DNA of 40,197 nucleotides from a virus. The stretch spans positions 1 to 40,197 of IMG/VR virus record IMGVR_UViG_3300033571_012915; one strand, given 5' to 3'. Made by a program: the position numbers and the translations under genes. How positions within the stretch are numbered: the stretch's first letter is position 1; each line of letters begins with the position of its first letter. The notes beneath the pieces are model-generated. The model searched no databases. It was given only the letters and a program-made list of their open reading frames with translations, and was not told the origin of the DNA. Shown here piece by piece: positions 12,699-22,794 of this stretch.

Positions 12699-13601
12699 TT
12701 AGGCGTCGGCCGTGACTCTGTAGACACTGGTCGAATCGCAAGCGACGATAGCCGTCTTCCCGGCGGCAACGGTGACAGACAGTGTTCCGTCTGAAATGAT
12801 GAGAGACCCTGCGGTCGGGTTCCTGACGATCCATTCCCGCAGTTCTTTGGAGACAGTCAGGGTGTAGCCTCCAGCTCCGCTTGCTGTGATTGTCCTGACC
12901 ATGGTTTGAGCCGAGGTCAGAGTTGCGGTCGCTGATGCCGTGTACACACCAGCTGGCTCCTGGCGCGTGTACCGAGTCCCATCCCAGAGGAAGGTTCCCG
13001 CTGGGCAACTGGTGAGGAACATGGTTCCAGCCGACGGAGTGTCCGAAGGCATCGATGCGTCCGCGGTGTAGCGAATTGGCAAGCCTCCCTTGCTCAGATA
13101 GACGACTCCGCTTGTGTCTGGTCCTGTTGCGGATCCACCAGATGTGACAAAGCGTGCAAGCAGAACGCATTGCCCCGCCGAACCTGTCGTCGATGGTGGA
13201 GTTGTGCTCGTGGTGTATGTAAGCGAGATTGTCCCTGTTCCGCTTACATAGTCGGATTTGAGCCAAACGAACACGTTCGCGGTGTTGTCTGGAATGGAGA
13301 TCGTTCCGCCGGCATAATCTGCGACCCCGTAGATGTTTGCCTGTCCTGCAGCTACGGTGACTAGAAGACCCGCAGCCGAGCACGTCAGCCCGTAGATGAC
13401 CCCAAAGCCAGGAGCGAACACGCTTCCGATGTCGGCAGCGGTCAGAACCCGGTTCATCCACGAACTAAGGGTGGTCGAAACCCCTGTGAACTTCTTTGAC
13501 TGAGGAGACGTCCCGGTCGGCGAATATGCGGAGACAAGAGAGTAGGTGGCGACGGGCCCAGTTGGGATCGGCACCTGCGATGCGTTCAGAGTTACTGCCA
13601 T
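12699..13601 (-). CDS. Tail fibre-like protein (300 aa)
   Basis: A 300-residue Thr/Ser/Ala/Gly-rich protein made almost entirely of predicted short beta strands, with repeated fragments such as VTVAAGQANIYG and VTVAAGKTAIVACD. The composition is typical of phage tail fibres or structural surface proteins. It follows the 1088-residue tail protein by 7 nt. The VTVAAG pair suggests an internal duplication. Receptor binding is an inference from place and composition. Confidence 0.68.
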   Translation of the reverse strand: MAVTLNASQVPIPTGPVATYSLVSAYSPTGTSPQSKKFTGVSTTLSSWMNRVLTAADIGSVFAPGFGVIYGLTCSAAGLLVTVAAGQANIYGVADYAGGTISIPDNTANVFVWLKSDYVSGTGTISLTYTTSTTPPSTTGSAGQCVLLARFVTSGGSATGPDTSGVVYLSKGGLPIRYTADASMPSDTPSAGTMFLTSCPAGTFLWDGTRYTRQEPAGVYTASATATLTSAQTMVRTITASGAGGYTLTVSKELREWIVRNPTAGSLIISDGTLSVTVAAGKTAIVACDSTSVYRVTADA

Positions 13602-13607
13602 GAGTGT

Positions 13608-16600
13608 TTAGGGTTGGCGCGTCCAAGTGCGCCCTTCGTCGGTCGAGAACCAAGCCGATGGAGAAGACTCCCCGTCGATCATGGGACACCAGGTCCATTC
13701 GTTCAAGTTGCTGAATGCTGATGCGACGTTGCACATCCCGCCTTCAGCGACCGAGATCGGTGAGCCTCCGGATTCAAATGTAAATTCGCTCGACCATGAG
13801 GATTCACCAGCCCGTCGGTACTGCCCTTTGGCGGTTCCTGGTCCTGACGTCCCTGAGTCGAATTCGAACCAGCATCTGAAGCGGTCGTCGTTGTTGTGGT
13901 TTGTTGCGGTGAAGAAATCAACCATATCTGTTCCGATCGACACCGGAGCTTCCCAGGTCGATCCGTCGTCCGTCGTGTAGGTGTAGAAGACTTCGTTTGT
14001 GGTGGTCTGGTAGTAGAGCTCAAACCGCATGAACACGGCATCGTAATCAAACGCCGCCTTCAGAACGTCGCCAGATGTTGAGACCTGCACGTCGATGAGG
14101 AAGCCTCCGGCTGACCGAGTATCTTCCGACCGCTTGTACCAAACATCGTTGTCCTTGATGTAGGCGATGTGGAGCCGTCCGAAGTAGTCCTGGACGATGT
14201 ACGATCGACCGAACGCGGCATCTGCAAACTTGAAGACGTTCGCAGTTCCACGCCAAGGCCTCATCGAGAACCACTCGGTTCCGTTCCACTTCAAAACCCA
14301 GTCCTGGCTTTCGTTGTTATCCACCGGACCAGAGAACTCCCGAGCCGTCCATCCTTCTGGCGATGCGATGACTCCCAGATGATCAGCACTTGCGTGCCAA
14401 AGCTGTGGAGCGATGTTCCCAGGGACGATGTGAGGTTGTTGATTGCAGATGTCCGAGAAGGCAACCTGCGAATAAGCGCCGTCGGCGATCCATCCGTCTG
14501 CGGTTTCCCGAAGAGGCTCAGGCATGTGCGCCAGAGGCGGAAGCGACCGATAAGAGTTTAAGTACCAGAAGCGCGGACCAACGTCGGAGCGAACGACCCC
14601 GGACAAGGAATCAACAGTTACGTTGTCATCCTCGTCCTTGTATCGCCAAAGGTGTTTAGTGACACCTGCGGGATATTCCTCATCCTCGACGTACTCCGCA
14701 GCCATCCGAGTCGCAAGCCCATCAAGCGCATCCTTGCCACGCAAGAAGTTGTTCTCCCAGCACCACAAGTCGCCGATCGTGGTCTTAGTGAACACTTCCG
14801 CCGTCGGAGTTGGCACGTTGATCGGAGCGTCGGCAAGCCAGTCGTAATAGTTCAGAACGCCATAGCGAACCATGGGGCCGTTCTTAAACAGGATCGTTGA
14901 GAAGTGTCCGTTCTCGTGATAGACCTCGGCGTCAGCGAATGGAGCTTGGTGGAACGTCGGATGCTCAATAGTCACCGGAGAGCCTGAGCTAATCCGAGTG
15001 ATCAGAATTCGAATCTTGACCGGCGAGAATCCAGGAAGCAACCCAAACGAGCTAATCCGCTCATTGTCGGCAAGCGTGGCTGATGTCGTATCGTCTGCAC
15101 TGACTCCCGCATCCGGTGTGTAGTCGTCCGTCAGGTAACCAGCACCAAATTCAGATCCGGCGGACGTCACCCATTTTTCAGCATTGCCAAACGGAATTCG
15201 GTAGATTTGCCCACTGGTGATCCCGGCTGGCTCTCCGATCTGGACTTCTGTTCCGTCGGCGCCTACGGCATAAAGCCGGATGAAGTCGATGTTTGTATCA
15301 GTCCAGTTGAGCTCAATCCGGTCCGAGAGCGTCGTCACCATGTAAGGGAACACGGTGAACGATGACATGTCGAACTCAATTGCATCCCCGGTGGTCAGAG
15401 TGATCGTTGATGTGACCGAACCAACTCCTGGCGATGCCCCGTCCTTGAACGTGAAGCGAGTTGCCGAAGTCGAGTCAGTTGTGAACTCAGTCGGGAACAC
15501 TTCGTCTTCAATGTCAAATCGGCAGATTCCCCACCATTGAGGCAAGCCAAGAAGCGTCTCGGCAAGAACTTGAATCCGGTTCTGAGTGATCGGCTCCGTT
15601 GTGACATTAACCCGCCGCCGAGTGTTCTCTCCACTTGGAAGACTTGGATGGGTCGCATGCTGTTGGCGAACTTGATACCAGTAGTCGATGTCCGCATCGG
15701 AACCAAGCAAGTCCCACCGAACGCTAGATGAGGACGAATCTGGAGGAAACCAAAGGGCAAACGACCAATGCGGGTTTGCCCAAGTGTTCCAAAGCCGAAC
15801 AAGGTTCTCCGGATGCCCCGCGAGACCGTTACACATCTGGGAGTTGTCCAGCATGGTGTCGATGGTTGACGGGAAATACTGGATTTTCTTGTTGGTGTAG
15901 GTAGGTGATCCGGACGTTGTGCGCCCCGTAGCGTTGGAGTAGTACGGCGCATAGGTCGCATATCCAAAAGGCTCCTCGATAGTCGTCCCTGCGGTGTTTT
16001 GAACGTCCTGGAGGTACTGAGTCAGACGAGGGTACAGTTCGTCGGTCTGGTTGACCACGACACTGTACGGAGGGTCAGGAACAACCGCCGGCGCCGCGCA
16101 GCTCTCTTCCGCGTACCGTTCGCACTTCGGGAATCCAAACCTGGTTACCAAGGCTTCGTAGGAAGAAGGGAACCTCGTCAGAGACTTGGAGAGGTCAGGC
16201 CATGCACCAACCCACGACCAGGATTGAGCAGGGAAAGCCCCTTTTGCCACCATGCTCCAAGTGTTGTCGCCACTCGGAACAACGTCCGGGGCCGAGGCAG
16301 GGCAGGAGAGACCCAACGAGCCGACCGTGTCCAGAGTGACCGGGAATGTCCGGTATGCAGTTCGGTGAAGGTAGCGAAAGCCTCCGGTGTTTGTTCCCGT
16401 GAACCCGTAGACTGATGGGTCAACTCCGACGATAGGAGCGATGCCAAAGAGCGGGATTGAGGAAGGCACCGAGACCATTCCGCCGTTGACTGCGCCACTA
16501 CCAAGAGTCGTTACCGTTGAGCCGTTGACATTGACGTCGATCGACGACCAAAGAACCCTAAATGCTCCGTCGACTTCGAAGATCTGAAAGTCATTGACGA

Positions 16601-16874
16601 CCGCGATGAGCTCGCAGTCCAGTGTCCCGCTGATGGTGTTTGTCCAGGAGACAGGTCCGCAGTTAACGCTCAGATAGGTTTCGTCGATCGAGAGCGTGTC
16701 CGCCCGTCGAAGAGTGACCCCGACCCCGCAACCAGCGGACATTGTCACATAGTCAGCCGTGTAGTAGAAGCTGGTGTAGGCAGGGAAGTAGGCGTCGGCC
16801 GGGCTGGTGTACGTCGCCGAAGCCGAGCTTTTGATTTCCAGCTTGGGAGCCGAGAAGATGAGACCTGACAGCAT
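13608..16874 (-). CDS. Large tail protein with C-terminal Asp-box (BNR-like) repeats
   Basis: A 1088-residue protein, largest of the window. The middle contains several beta-rich domains. At about 968 and 1077 it has Asp-boxes (TDDGSTW and STDEGRTW), the S-x-D-x-G-x-T-W turns that mark beta-propeller blades in sialidases and other carbohydrate-binding proteins. It lies directly below the hub gene and above the fibres, so it is probably a tail-tip or side-fibre protein that binds host glycans. The catalytic residues of a sialidase are not visible. TAATG overlap with the preceding small gene. Confidence 0.72.
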   Translation of the reverse strand: MLSGLIFSAPKLEIKSSASATYTSPADAYFPAYTSFYYTADYVTMSAGCGVGVTLRRADTLSIDETYLSVNCGPVSWTNTISGTLDCELIAVVNDFQIFEVDGAFRVLWSSIDVNVNGSTVTTLGSGAVNGGMVSVPSSIPLFGIAPIVGVDPSVYGFTGTNTGGFRYLHRTAYRTFPVTLDTVGSLGLSCPASAPDVVPSGDNTWSMVAKGAFPAQSWSWVGAWPDLSKSLTRFPSSYEALVTRFGFPKCERYAEESCAAPAVVPDPPYSVVVNQTDELYPRLTQYLQDVQNTAGTTIEEPFGYATYAPYYSNATGRTTSGSPTYTNKKIQYFPSTIDTMLDNSQMCNGLAGHPENLVRLWNTWANPHWSFALWFPPDSSSSSVRWDLLGSDADIDYWYQVRQQHATHPSLPSGENTRRRVNVTTEPITQNRIQVLAETLLGLPQWWGICRFDIEDEVFPTEFTTDSTSATRFTFKDGASPGVGSVTSTITLTTGDAIEFDMSSFTVFPYMVTTLSDRIELNWTDTNIDFIRLYAVGADGTEVQIGEPAGITSGQIYRIPFGNAEKWVTSAGSEFGAGYLTDDYTPDAGVSADDTTSATLADNERISSFGLLPGFSPVKIRILITRISSGSPVTIEHPTFHQAPFADAEVYHENGHFSTILFKNGPMVRYGVLNYYDWLADAPINVPTPTAEVFTKTTIGDLWCWENNFLRGKDALDGLATRMAAEYVEDEEYPAGVTKHLWRYKDEDDNVTVDSLSGVVRSDVGPRFWYLNSYRSLPPLAHMPEPLRETADGWIADGAYSQVAFSDICNQQPHIVPGNIAPQLWHASADHLGVIASPEGWTAREFSGPVDNNESQDWVLKWNGTEWFSMRPWRGTANVFKFADAAFGRSYIVQDYFGRLHIAYIKDNDVWYKRSEDTRSAGGFLIDVQVSTSGDVLKAAFDYDAVFMRFELYYQTTTNEVFYTYTTDDGSTWEAPVSIGTDMVDFFTATNHNNDDRFRCWFEFDSGTSGPGTAKGQYRRAGESSWSSEFTFESGGSPISVAEGGMCNVASAFSNLNEWTWCPMIDGESSPSAWFSTDEGRTWTRQP

Positions 16875-17122
16875 TAGAGAATCACGTCGTCCCCGTCGAC
16901 CGAGGAGTAATCAACAATGAACAGGAGCTTCCCGTAATCCGGAGAACTAGGGTCGGTGACTTGCACTTCTTCTGACTCTCCGTGGGGGAGCTTGATGAGT
17001 TCGGCGTGGTACTGGTTCGCGCTGACTTGCCCAACGCGACCAAGCGGAGTTCGCCTGCTTTCGCTACGAATCTTTAGGACGTTGTCTTGCAACGCCTCCC
17101 TGAACCGTTTTGTGTCTTCCAT
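16874..17122 (-). CDS. Small tail-module protein (82 aa)
   Basis: An 82-residue acidic/basic mixed protein with no recognisable family (central HAELIKLPHGESEEVQVTD). It lies between the hub and the large tail protein, overlapping both by TAATG-type junctions, so it is likely a minor tail-tip component or a structural connector. Confidence 0.62.
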   Translation of the reverse strand: MEDTKRFREALQDNVLKIRSESRRTPLGRVGQVSANQYHAELIKLPHGESEEVQVTDPSSPDYGKLLFIVDYSSVDGDDVIL

Positions 17123-19884
17123 TAGAAGTTAGGTCTCTCCGCTTGAATCATCGCCATCTGGACAGAGTCCTTCTGGTAGCGAATGTTGTGGTTCCTGATG
17201 AGGTACTGAACCCCGTCAATGGTCACCGGGTCGTAGTGCCGAAGGATTCGCTTCTTGCCAACCTCGCTCTCGTTGTCCAGAGCCAGCAATGGCGCTTCGA
17301 AGTCCATCATGTCAATGGCATGGCATGACACATCGTAGATGCGCCGCCAGAGCCGCTTGATTGCTCCTCGGTTCGTGTCTTTACCACCAAGGATTTGAAG
17401 GCTTGGCACGATGTAGTACAGAGGCACGATGCGCCCAAGATAGTCCCGGTTGTTCGGGTCTGCCGTTGGGTTTTCTGGGTCGAAGTTGTAGCTGTTCGGG
17501 TTCCAGCCGGTGACCGTCACATACTCGTCCGTTCCCGCGCTTCCGCCGCCACTGACAGTCGAGACATAAAGCCAGTTGCCTTCAGGCGGAAGGATGCGCT
17601 TCCTGATCGATCCCTTGTTGATGAACACCGTCGGAGCTGTGTCAGTGTAGGTGAATCCATCGCCTAGAGTGTTTGCCAGAGGGTACGAGTTGATGTTGTG
17701 GACAACTCTGTTCTCCGTGTCGGTCTGTGGTGGGCCTGTCGTGATGAACGCCGCCACATTGGTGTAGTTCGGTCCCCTGACCTGCTTGACCGCTTTCCAC
17801 TTGCCAAAGTCTCCGAGGTTGCGATCCCAGACAAGGAACCACCCGAGGTAGTCCATCAAAAGGGATTGGCAGACATCGATGACTGAAGCCAGAGGCTCCG
17901 TTCCGAAGAACGAGTCAGAACCTTTTCCGTACAGCTTGATAGGATCGTCGTCAACTTCGACTTGTGAAGAGTCGAACCCAGCCCAAGCAAGGAACGCTTT
18001 GACCATGTCGGTGACTTTGTACGAGCCGTTCGCGCCGTCTTGCCATAGCTCTTGAAGAACAGGGAAGTGCAGCTCCTGCAGCCGTTTCCATTTGCCTGCC
18101 GATTGAAGCTCAAACAGGTAAGCATCTTTGTTTGGCAGTTGCTTGAGATTGTCCATCCCGGTATCACCACCGCCAGGAATTGGGATGGTGTCGGTCGGAG
18201 TCACATAGCCGTCGAACAGATAGAGCCTCTTGGATGGGTCGGCTTCGTCGTACTCTGTCGAGACCGTGATCGGAATTCCCGAGCGAATCTTGAGAGGGTC
18301 AAAAGTCCCAAGCAAGTCCGCGCCACGAATGACCGCAGTTTCGTGAGTAATGTCTCTCTCGGCTCCGGTGGTCTCAATGCCCGTGATGACCCGGGTGAGC
18401 AACGTGTCGCCAGCTTCGGAGTCGGTGACGAAGTCCACACCAGTCTGCCCGGTCTCTTGAATCCAGGCGTCCCGTTGGACCTTCCAGGAGATCAGAGTTG
18501 GCGAGAGATTGCCAGACGATGCGGCCGTAAAGTCTGCGACCACATAGAATGTCTTTGTCAGCCCTCCGGAGTACGCCGGAATCGGATACGACTTTCGGTG
18601 AGTCCCAAGAACCGTAGGGCTTGGTAGTTCCGCTCCGGTGTGAGCCGAATACAGCTTGACATCAATTGCCGCGCCGTCTCCGCCTTCTCCGCTTGTCGGG
18701 ATGTCACAGAACCAGTCAAGGATCAAGGGCGGACCGCTTGCTCCGATCATGTCGCCCGAGAGGTTGAACTTGTCACAGATCAGTTGCCCAGTTGGGAAGA
18801 ACTTGCCTACTCCAATCGCAACTTCGGCTGCACGAATGTCTCTGCGGATGTCCACGCGAAGTTGGCACTGGTTCGACGAAGGGGTCGTTCCAGACGCCAC
18901 CGGGACCTTGTAGACCACGGACTGCTGGTTGTTGAACTTCCCATTGACCTCGATGATGTAGGCGAGAGCGTCAACCGCAGTCTTGCGAGGAGAGTTCCAA
19001 GCAAAGTGACCCATCGTGAACGTAATCGTTCCGCCGGCCCCACCGCCCATGACCTGAGTTCGGGTGCACGAAATCTTGATCGTATGGTGATGACCAAAGA
19101 CCGCGCCAGGCGTAGCCCACTGAAGGCGGAACCGCTCTTTCCAAGTGTAAGGAGTTCCAGTAGTCAGCCTCTCGTACAGGACGGCAGTTCCATCGCCTTG
19201 CAGGTCAAGTGCATACTCGCCTCTTCCGGTGGAGTAGCTTCCTGCGGTGTCGCCTCTGGTTTCTGAAGCTGGACCAGGGAAGTATAGCGTTGTGATTCCG
19301 TCAGTTGATGACCAGCGAACACCCGCAAGGTCGATCCGGAACACGAAGTCTCGCTCGAGACCGTACTGCTGGACGCTTTCAAAGTGGCGATCCATTTTGT
19401 ACGTTCGCCCAGTCGCGTTTGGCTGGTTGAACGATGATGTCGAAAGGCTAAGCGTCGAAACGTCGTCACCGTTCGCCCACATCCGCCTGTAGTAAGGGGC
19501 CGCAGTGGTTGCAAGGTCACTCGATGCCCCGGTGTCAATTCCCGGGACTTCGGATCCAGTTATGCTTCGGTGCCTCTTCGACTCTTCGACGCCAGGAGCG
19601 ACAGCAAGAGTCCCTGCGCTCACTTGCAAGAAACCAGCCTGTCCGCTCGTTCGCTCTCCGGCATACCAATCGACGTCGAAGTAGCTCTTGATGCGCCAAC
19701 CAATTCCTTCCTTGAGAATGACGTTGGTGCGCTGAGATGAAGCTCCGCGTGCCATCTGCTCAAAGACGCGCTCAAAGGAGACTGCCTGTTGAACCGTAAC
19801 TGGTTCGTTCAGGTCAAACTCAACGTGAGTGCGCCGAAACGGAGTGACCGCATTCTCCGACTGGTCGATTGAACCAAATGGCAT
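17122..19884 (-). CDS. Tail hub / tail-associated minor tail protein (920 aa)
   Basis: A 920-residue protein following the tape measure. The last 400 residues have the look of phage tail hub (gp27/Dit-Tal-like) proteins: RLYLFDGYVTPTD, KVTDMVKAFLAWAGFD, VIDVCQSLLMDYLGWFLVWD, and the ending PVTIDGVQYLIRNHNIRYQK with VQMAMIQAERPN, a typical hub closing strand. The N-terminal half is beta-rich with no enzymatic motif seen. ATG 19884 is taken because it overlaps the tape measure stop as TAATG; the open frame extends 22 codons further without a suitable site. Confidence 0.75.
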   Translation of the reverse strand: MPFGSIDQSENAVTPFRRTHVEFDLNEPVTVQQAVSFERVFEQMARGASSQRTNVILKEGIGWRIKSYFDVDWYAGERTSGQAGFLQVSAGTLAVAPGVEESKRHRSITGSEVPGIDTGASSDLATTAAPYYRRMWANGDDVSTLSLSTSSFNQPNATGRTYKMDRHFESVQQYGLERDFVFRIDLAGVRWSSTDGITTLYFPGPASETRGDTAGSYSTGRGEYALDLQGDGTAVLYERLTTGTPYTWKERFRLQWATPGAVFGHHHTIKISCTRTQVMGGGAGGTITFTMGHFAWNSPRKTAVDALAYIIEVNGKFNNQQSVVYKVPVASGTTPSSNQCQLRVDIRRDIRAAEVAIGVGKFFPTGQLICDKFNLSGDMIGASGPPLILDWFCDIPTSGEGGDGAAIDVKLYSAHTGAELPSPTVLGTHRKSYPIPAYSGGLTKTFYVVADFTAASSGNLSPTLISWKVQRDAWIQETGQTGVDFVTDSEAGDTLLTRVITGIETTGAERDITHETAVIRGADLLGTFDPLKIRSGIPITVSTEYDEADPSKRLYLFDGYVTPTDTIPIPGGGDTGMDNLKQLPNKDAYLFELQSAGKWKRLQELHFPVLQELWQDGANGSYKVTDMVKAFLAWAGFDSSQVEVDDDPIKLYGKGSDSFFGTEPLASVIDVCQSLLMDYLGWFLVWDRNLGDFGKWKAVKQVRGPNYTNVAAFITTGPPQTDTENRVVHNINSYPLANTLGDGFTYTDTAPTVFINKGSIRKRILPPEGNWLYVSTVSGGGSAGTDEYVTVTGWNPNSYNFDPENPTADPNNRDYLGRIVPLYYIVPSLQILGGKDTNRGAIKRLWRRIYDVSCHAIDMMDFEAPLLALDNESEVGKKRILRHYDPVTIDGVQYLIRNHNIRYQKDSVQMAMIQAERPNF

Positions 19885-20975
19885 TAAACCATGCTCCCCA
19901 AGCCTCTGATGTGCTTGTTGATGGCGTCTTTGTCGTTGTACCAACCCCACGCCGCAGGGATTGCGCCTCTTGCTCTTGTTCCGCCTCCATAGGTGGCATC
20001 GTGAATCTTATTGGCCGCTTCAATCTGTTTGTCCGCAGCCTGGTTCATGCGCTCGGCTGCATCCTTTTGTCCGCCGGTGATCTTGTCCCACATGTCTGTG
20101 GCAAATCCGACCGGGTTGGTAGCCAACTCAACCAAGGCGCTTAGGTCTTCGACGAATGCCTCAATGACCTTTGCTCCGACAATGAAGGTGGGAAGAAGCG
20201 ACTTCTCAATAGAGTGCCAAAGCCGGGTGCTTGCAATGCTGAGTCCTGTCATCGCTTGGTCGACAGCCTTGATCTCTCCGGCGTCAAACCCCTTCAGCTC
20301 TTGCGCCTCCTTGTACTGGCGGTCACTCATGTTGCGAACACTTCGGAAGCCTTCGATGTCTCTGTTCTGGGCGTACCTTGCGGCTTGCTCGTCGTCCTTC
20401 ATGTTTCGAAGAGCGTCGATCTCGGCTTTAAGCTGACGAGCTCCTCCTGGCTTGCTTGCCGCGATTCCGGCGGCTTCGTCCAAACTGACTCCTGCCGCGC
20501 TTGAGATTCCTGCAAGCTCTCTTGCCGCGTTGGCTCCTCCTCTTGCGTTGAAGGCAAAGTCTGCGTATGCACGAACGGCCTGGGCGGCGGCATCGGCAGC
20601 CTTGGCAAGCCCAGCGACCGCAGTGGCGGCAACAGCGGCTTCCGGGGCAACCAGTGCCAGCCCTTTGATTGCAGAATCGACGAGTTGACCGTTGTTCTGT
20701 GGAAGGTTCATTCCCTGAAGGTTGATCTTCTTACTTCCAGAGCCGGAGGCCCCAGAGACTTGTGGAGGGGTAACAACCGGAGGTGTAGCGATTGGAGGGA
20801 TTGACGGCGAACTTGAGCTTGCTCCTGGCGCGAACGAGCTCGCCGCATCCGCAACTCCGTTCAGCTGGGATTCGGTCTTATCGAGCTTTGCCCCAAGCTT
20901 GTCTAGCTCCTGCGAAAGTTCACGGAACGCCGATTTGATGGCATCCGAGCCACCGAGAGTAAGTTCGATTCGCAT
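19884..20975 (-). CDS. Tape measure protein (short, 363 aa)
   Basis: Contains an N-terminal coiled coil (FRELSQELDKLGAKLDKTES), a Pro/Ser linker, an Ala-rich hydrophobic stretch (residues about 110..145) and a second hydrophobic helix (LLPTFIVGAKVIEAFVEDL), typical of tape measure proteins. No longer candidate exists in the genome. Using the usual rule of about 0.15 nm per residue, the tail would be near 55 nm, short for a siphovirus. It lies just above the hub gene as expected, but not next to the chaperones. Confidence 0.72.
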   Translation of the reverse strand: MRIELTLGGSDAIKSAFRELSQELDKLGAKLDKTESQLNGVADAASSFAPGASSSSPSIPPIATPPVVTPPQVSGASGSGSKKINLQGMNLPQNNGQLVDSAIKGLALVAPEAAVAATAVAGLAKAADAAAQAVRAYADFAFNARGGANAARELAGISSAAGVSLDEAAGIAASKPGGARQLKAEIDALRNMKDDEQAARYAQNRDIEGFRSVRNMSDRQYKEAQELKGFDAGEIKAVDQAMTGLSIASTRLWHSIEKSLLPTFIVGAKVIEAFVEDLSALVELATNPVGFATDMWDKITGGQKDAAERMNQAADKQIEAANKIHDATYGGGTRARGAIPAAWGWYNDKDAINKHIRGLGSMV

Positions 20976-22534
20976 TAGAAGCCTCTTACGAGAACGTAGC
21001 CAGCAACGACCGTATTACCAGCCGTCGAGACTCTTGCACGGATGAGCTGGCAGTTGATGCCGTTGACGACTGCCTTGACGGTTGATGACGCTACGGCCGT
21101 CAGCGGGTTGCCGATGTCAAACCATGTTCCGCCGTTGTCGTCGGAGCCTTGGAGTTGCAACGCTGGGGGAGTTGTCGCTGCCCCAATGTTGATTGTGAGG
21201 CTTGCGTTTCGGCAGTTCGCCACCGATAGTCCAGTGGTTGCCGCGTTCAGAGTCGTCAGTGATACGGTTCGGTCAAACGCTTGGCGTATTGGTTCATCAA
21301 TAGCGAGGTTGGATTGAAGCCTGTTGATTGCGCGGGTAAAGCTTGGGGATGTTCCGGTCAGTGTTTGGACGTACCGAATTCGGTTGCCCCGAGTTGGGAG
21401 CATCGGAGATCGGTAGTTACCTGTTCCAGTGATCCTTGGGAACTCGTAGACGGTGTACCAGTTGGTTCCGGTGTCGTCTGATTCCTCGATTCTCACATCA
21501 AGCGTTGGGCTAGTCCCTGAAACCGCCGTAACGGGAATGTTGACCTGATAGGAGACGCCAGCCGAAGGCGTAAGTGCGGCGGTGTTTGCCGAGCCAGTGA
21601 TCGCCGCCGAAGCAACGTCCGCGACGGTTGCCGGGACACCAAGTGTTGCCGCCGCGACTGTAGCCGTGACGGTTCCCGAGACAGGCTGGGTTCCTGAGAC
21701 TTGAGCCGCTGGGATTGGCTCGGTGGCGTAGGTGCCTTGAACAAACCGCCAGGACTGAGTACCCGAAGTTCTCGCCGTACACCGAACCCGAACCCGCTTG
21801 AGAGCGTTGACCGACATTTCCCACGCATAAGCCGGAGCCGCCGAAAGGTTGCCTGTTGCGGTTTCAATGGTGTTTGCGTTCGACCTGACAGCCTGAATAC
21901 CAAACCAGTTCGTATCACCCGTTGCCTCAATGCTTCCCTCAAAAGTGACGTTGATCGTTGAGAACGTCCCCGTACAGAACGCCATGACGTTGGAGGCCCG
22001 TGAGACATCGCCCGAGACGGTTCCACCCGCTACCGGGGTTCCGATGGTTGCCTGTACCGCTGTAATGTCTCCCGTGATGTCGGCATAGCTGGCAGGCTTG
22101 GACGACACTTTGAGCCGCCCTTCCTCATCAATCTTGAGCAGGGTGTAATCGCCGTCGTCGCTCGTTGTTACGGCGTCGGTTGAAGACCGCATCCCGAGCA
22201 AAGGAAGTCCGAGATCACCAGACGCCGCCGCCGAGTCCTCCGCCTTGTACGCCGCTAGGATAGCCGCCAAGGTCGTTTGAGTCGCCGCGCCCGTTGGAAG
22301 GGGCAGAGAAGCCGCTGAGATGGGAATAGCGTTGCCAGCATCGTTCGTGATCTCCACCGAGCCAGCGATGTCGACGTTACCGATAACCTCAATGGCTTGC
22401 TGGTCAAAGGCGATAGCGACAGGCACGGATGCCGCCATTGCCTTCTGTCCCTTCGTCGGAACCTTTGCATCGATGGCTTGCAGAGTTGTCTCTGTAGCTA
22501 TATCGGCTGGAATAATTTCAAGAGCGTCTGGCAT
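20975..22534 (-). CDS. Tail/neck appendage-type structural protein (519 aa)
   Basis: A 519-residue protein rich in Thr, Ala and Val. The N-terminus has ATETTLQAIDAKVPTKGQKA and TQTTLAAILAAYKAE, the repeated TTLAAI trimerising style common in phage fibre attachment regions. The middle (VTFEGSIEATGDTNWFGIQA, then RVRVRCTARTSGTQSWRF) and later Ig-like strands repeat a similar pattern (LDVRIEESDDTGTNWYTVYE). It is likely a fibre or appendage with beta-sandwich repeats. ATG 22534 is used since it follows the upstream stop closely; an earlier start adds a Cys-rich shadow. Confidence 0.68.
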   Translation of the reverse strand: MPDALEIIPADIATETTLQAIDAKVPTKGQKAMAASVPVAIAFDQQAIEVIGNVDIAGSVEITNDAGNAIPISAASLPLPTGAATQTTLAAILAAYKAEDSAAASGDLGLPLLGMRSSTDAVTTSDDGDYTLLKIDEEGRLKVSSKPASYADITGDITAVQATIGTPVAGGTVSGDVSRASNVMAFCTGTFSTINVTFEGSIEATGDTNWFGIQAVRSNANTIETATGNLSAAPAYAWEMSVNALKRVRVRCTARTSGTQSWRFVQGTYATEPIPAAQVSGTQPVSGTVTATVAAATLGVPATVADVASAAITGSANTAALTPSAGVSYQVNIPVTAVSGTSPTLDVRIEESDDTGTNWYTVYEFPRITGTGNYRSPMLPTRGNRIRYVQTLTGTSPSFTRAINRLQSNLAIDEPIRQAFDRTVSLTTLNAATTGLSVANCRNASLTINIGAATTPPALQLQGSDDNGGTWFDIGNPLTAVASSTVKAVVNGINCQLIRARVSTAGNTVVAGYVLVRGF

Positions 22535-22536
22535 GG

Positions 22537-22794
22537 TTAATATCCCGTAATGAGGACAATTTGTCCGGTCGGTGCAACCCAAAGGCAGTTTCTGGTTGGC
22601 TGAGTAGCGTCGTTGCGAACAGGAAGGTCACCAGCGGTGAATCCGACCCCGTCGGCTCCATCAGCGCCGTCAGCACCTGCGGGTCCTTGTGGGCCGGTGG
22701 GACCAATCGCATACTCGCCGTTAATGGTTACCGAGCCAGGAACAGCAAGCGTAATAGAATAGGGAGCGGGGACGGTTACAAGAACCTCACTCAT
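22537..22794 (-). CDS. Short protein with collagen-like repeat (85 aa)
   Basis: An 85-residue protein with seven Gly-X-Y triplets in the middle (GPTGPQGPAGADGADGADG), flanked by an N-terminal beta strand region and a C-terminal module (VGFTAGDLPVRNDA...). Collagen-like triplets trimerise phage fibres, so it probably forms a thin trimeric spacer or tail decoration. Overlaps the preceding gene by 8 nt. Confidence 0.72.
   Translation of the reverse strand: MSEVLVTVPAPYSITLAVPGSVTINGEYAIGPTGPQGPAGADGADGADGVGFTAGDLPVRNDATQPTRNCLWVAPTGQIVLITGY

Noticed and set aside
12361-13461. 366-codon minus-strand frame overlapping two tail genes
   Set aside because: Extremely Arg/His/Cys-rich, no start signal, and an out-of-frame reading of repetitive Thr/Ala-rich tail genes.
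10774-16874. Diversity-generating retroelement acting on tail genes
   Set aside because: No reverse transcriptase gene and no template/variable repeat pair seen.
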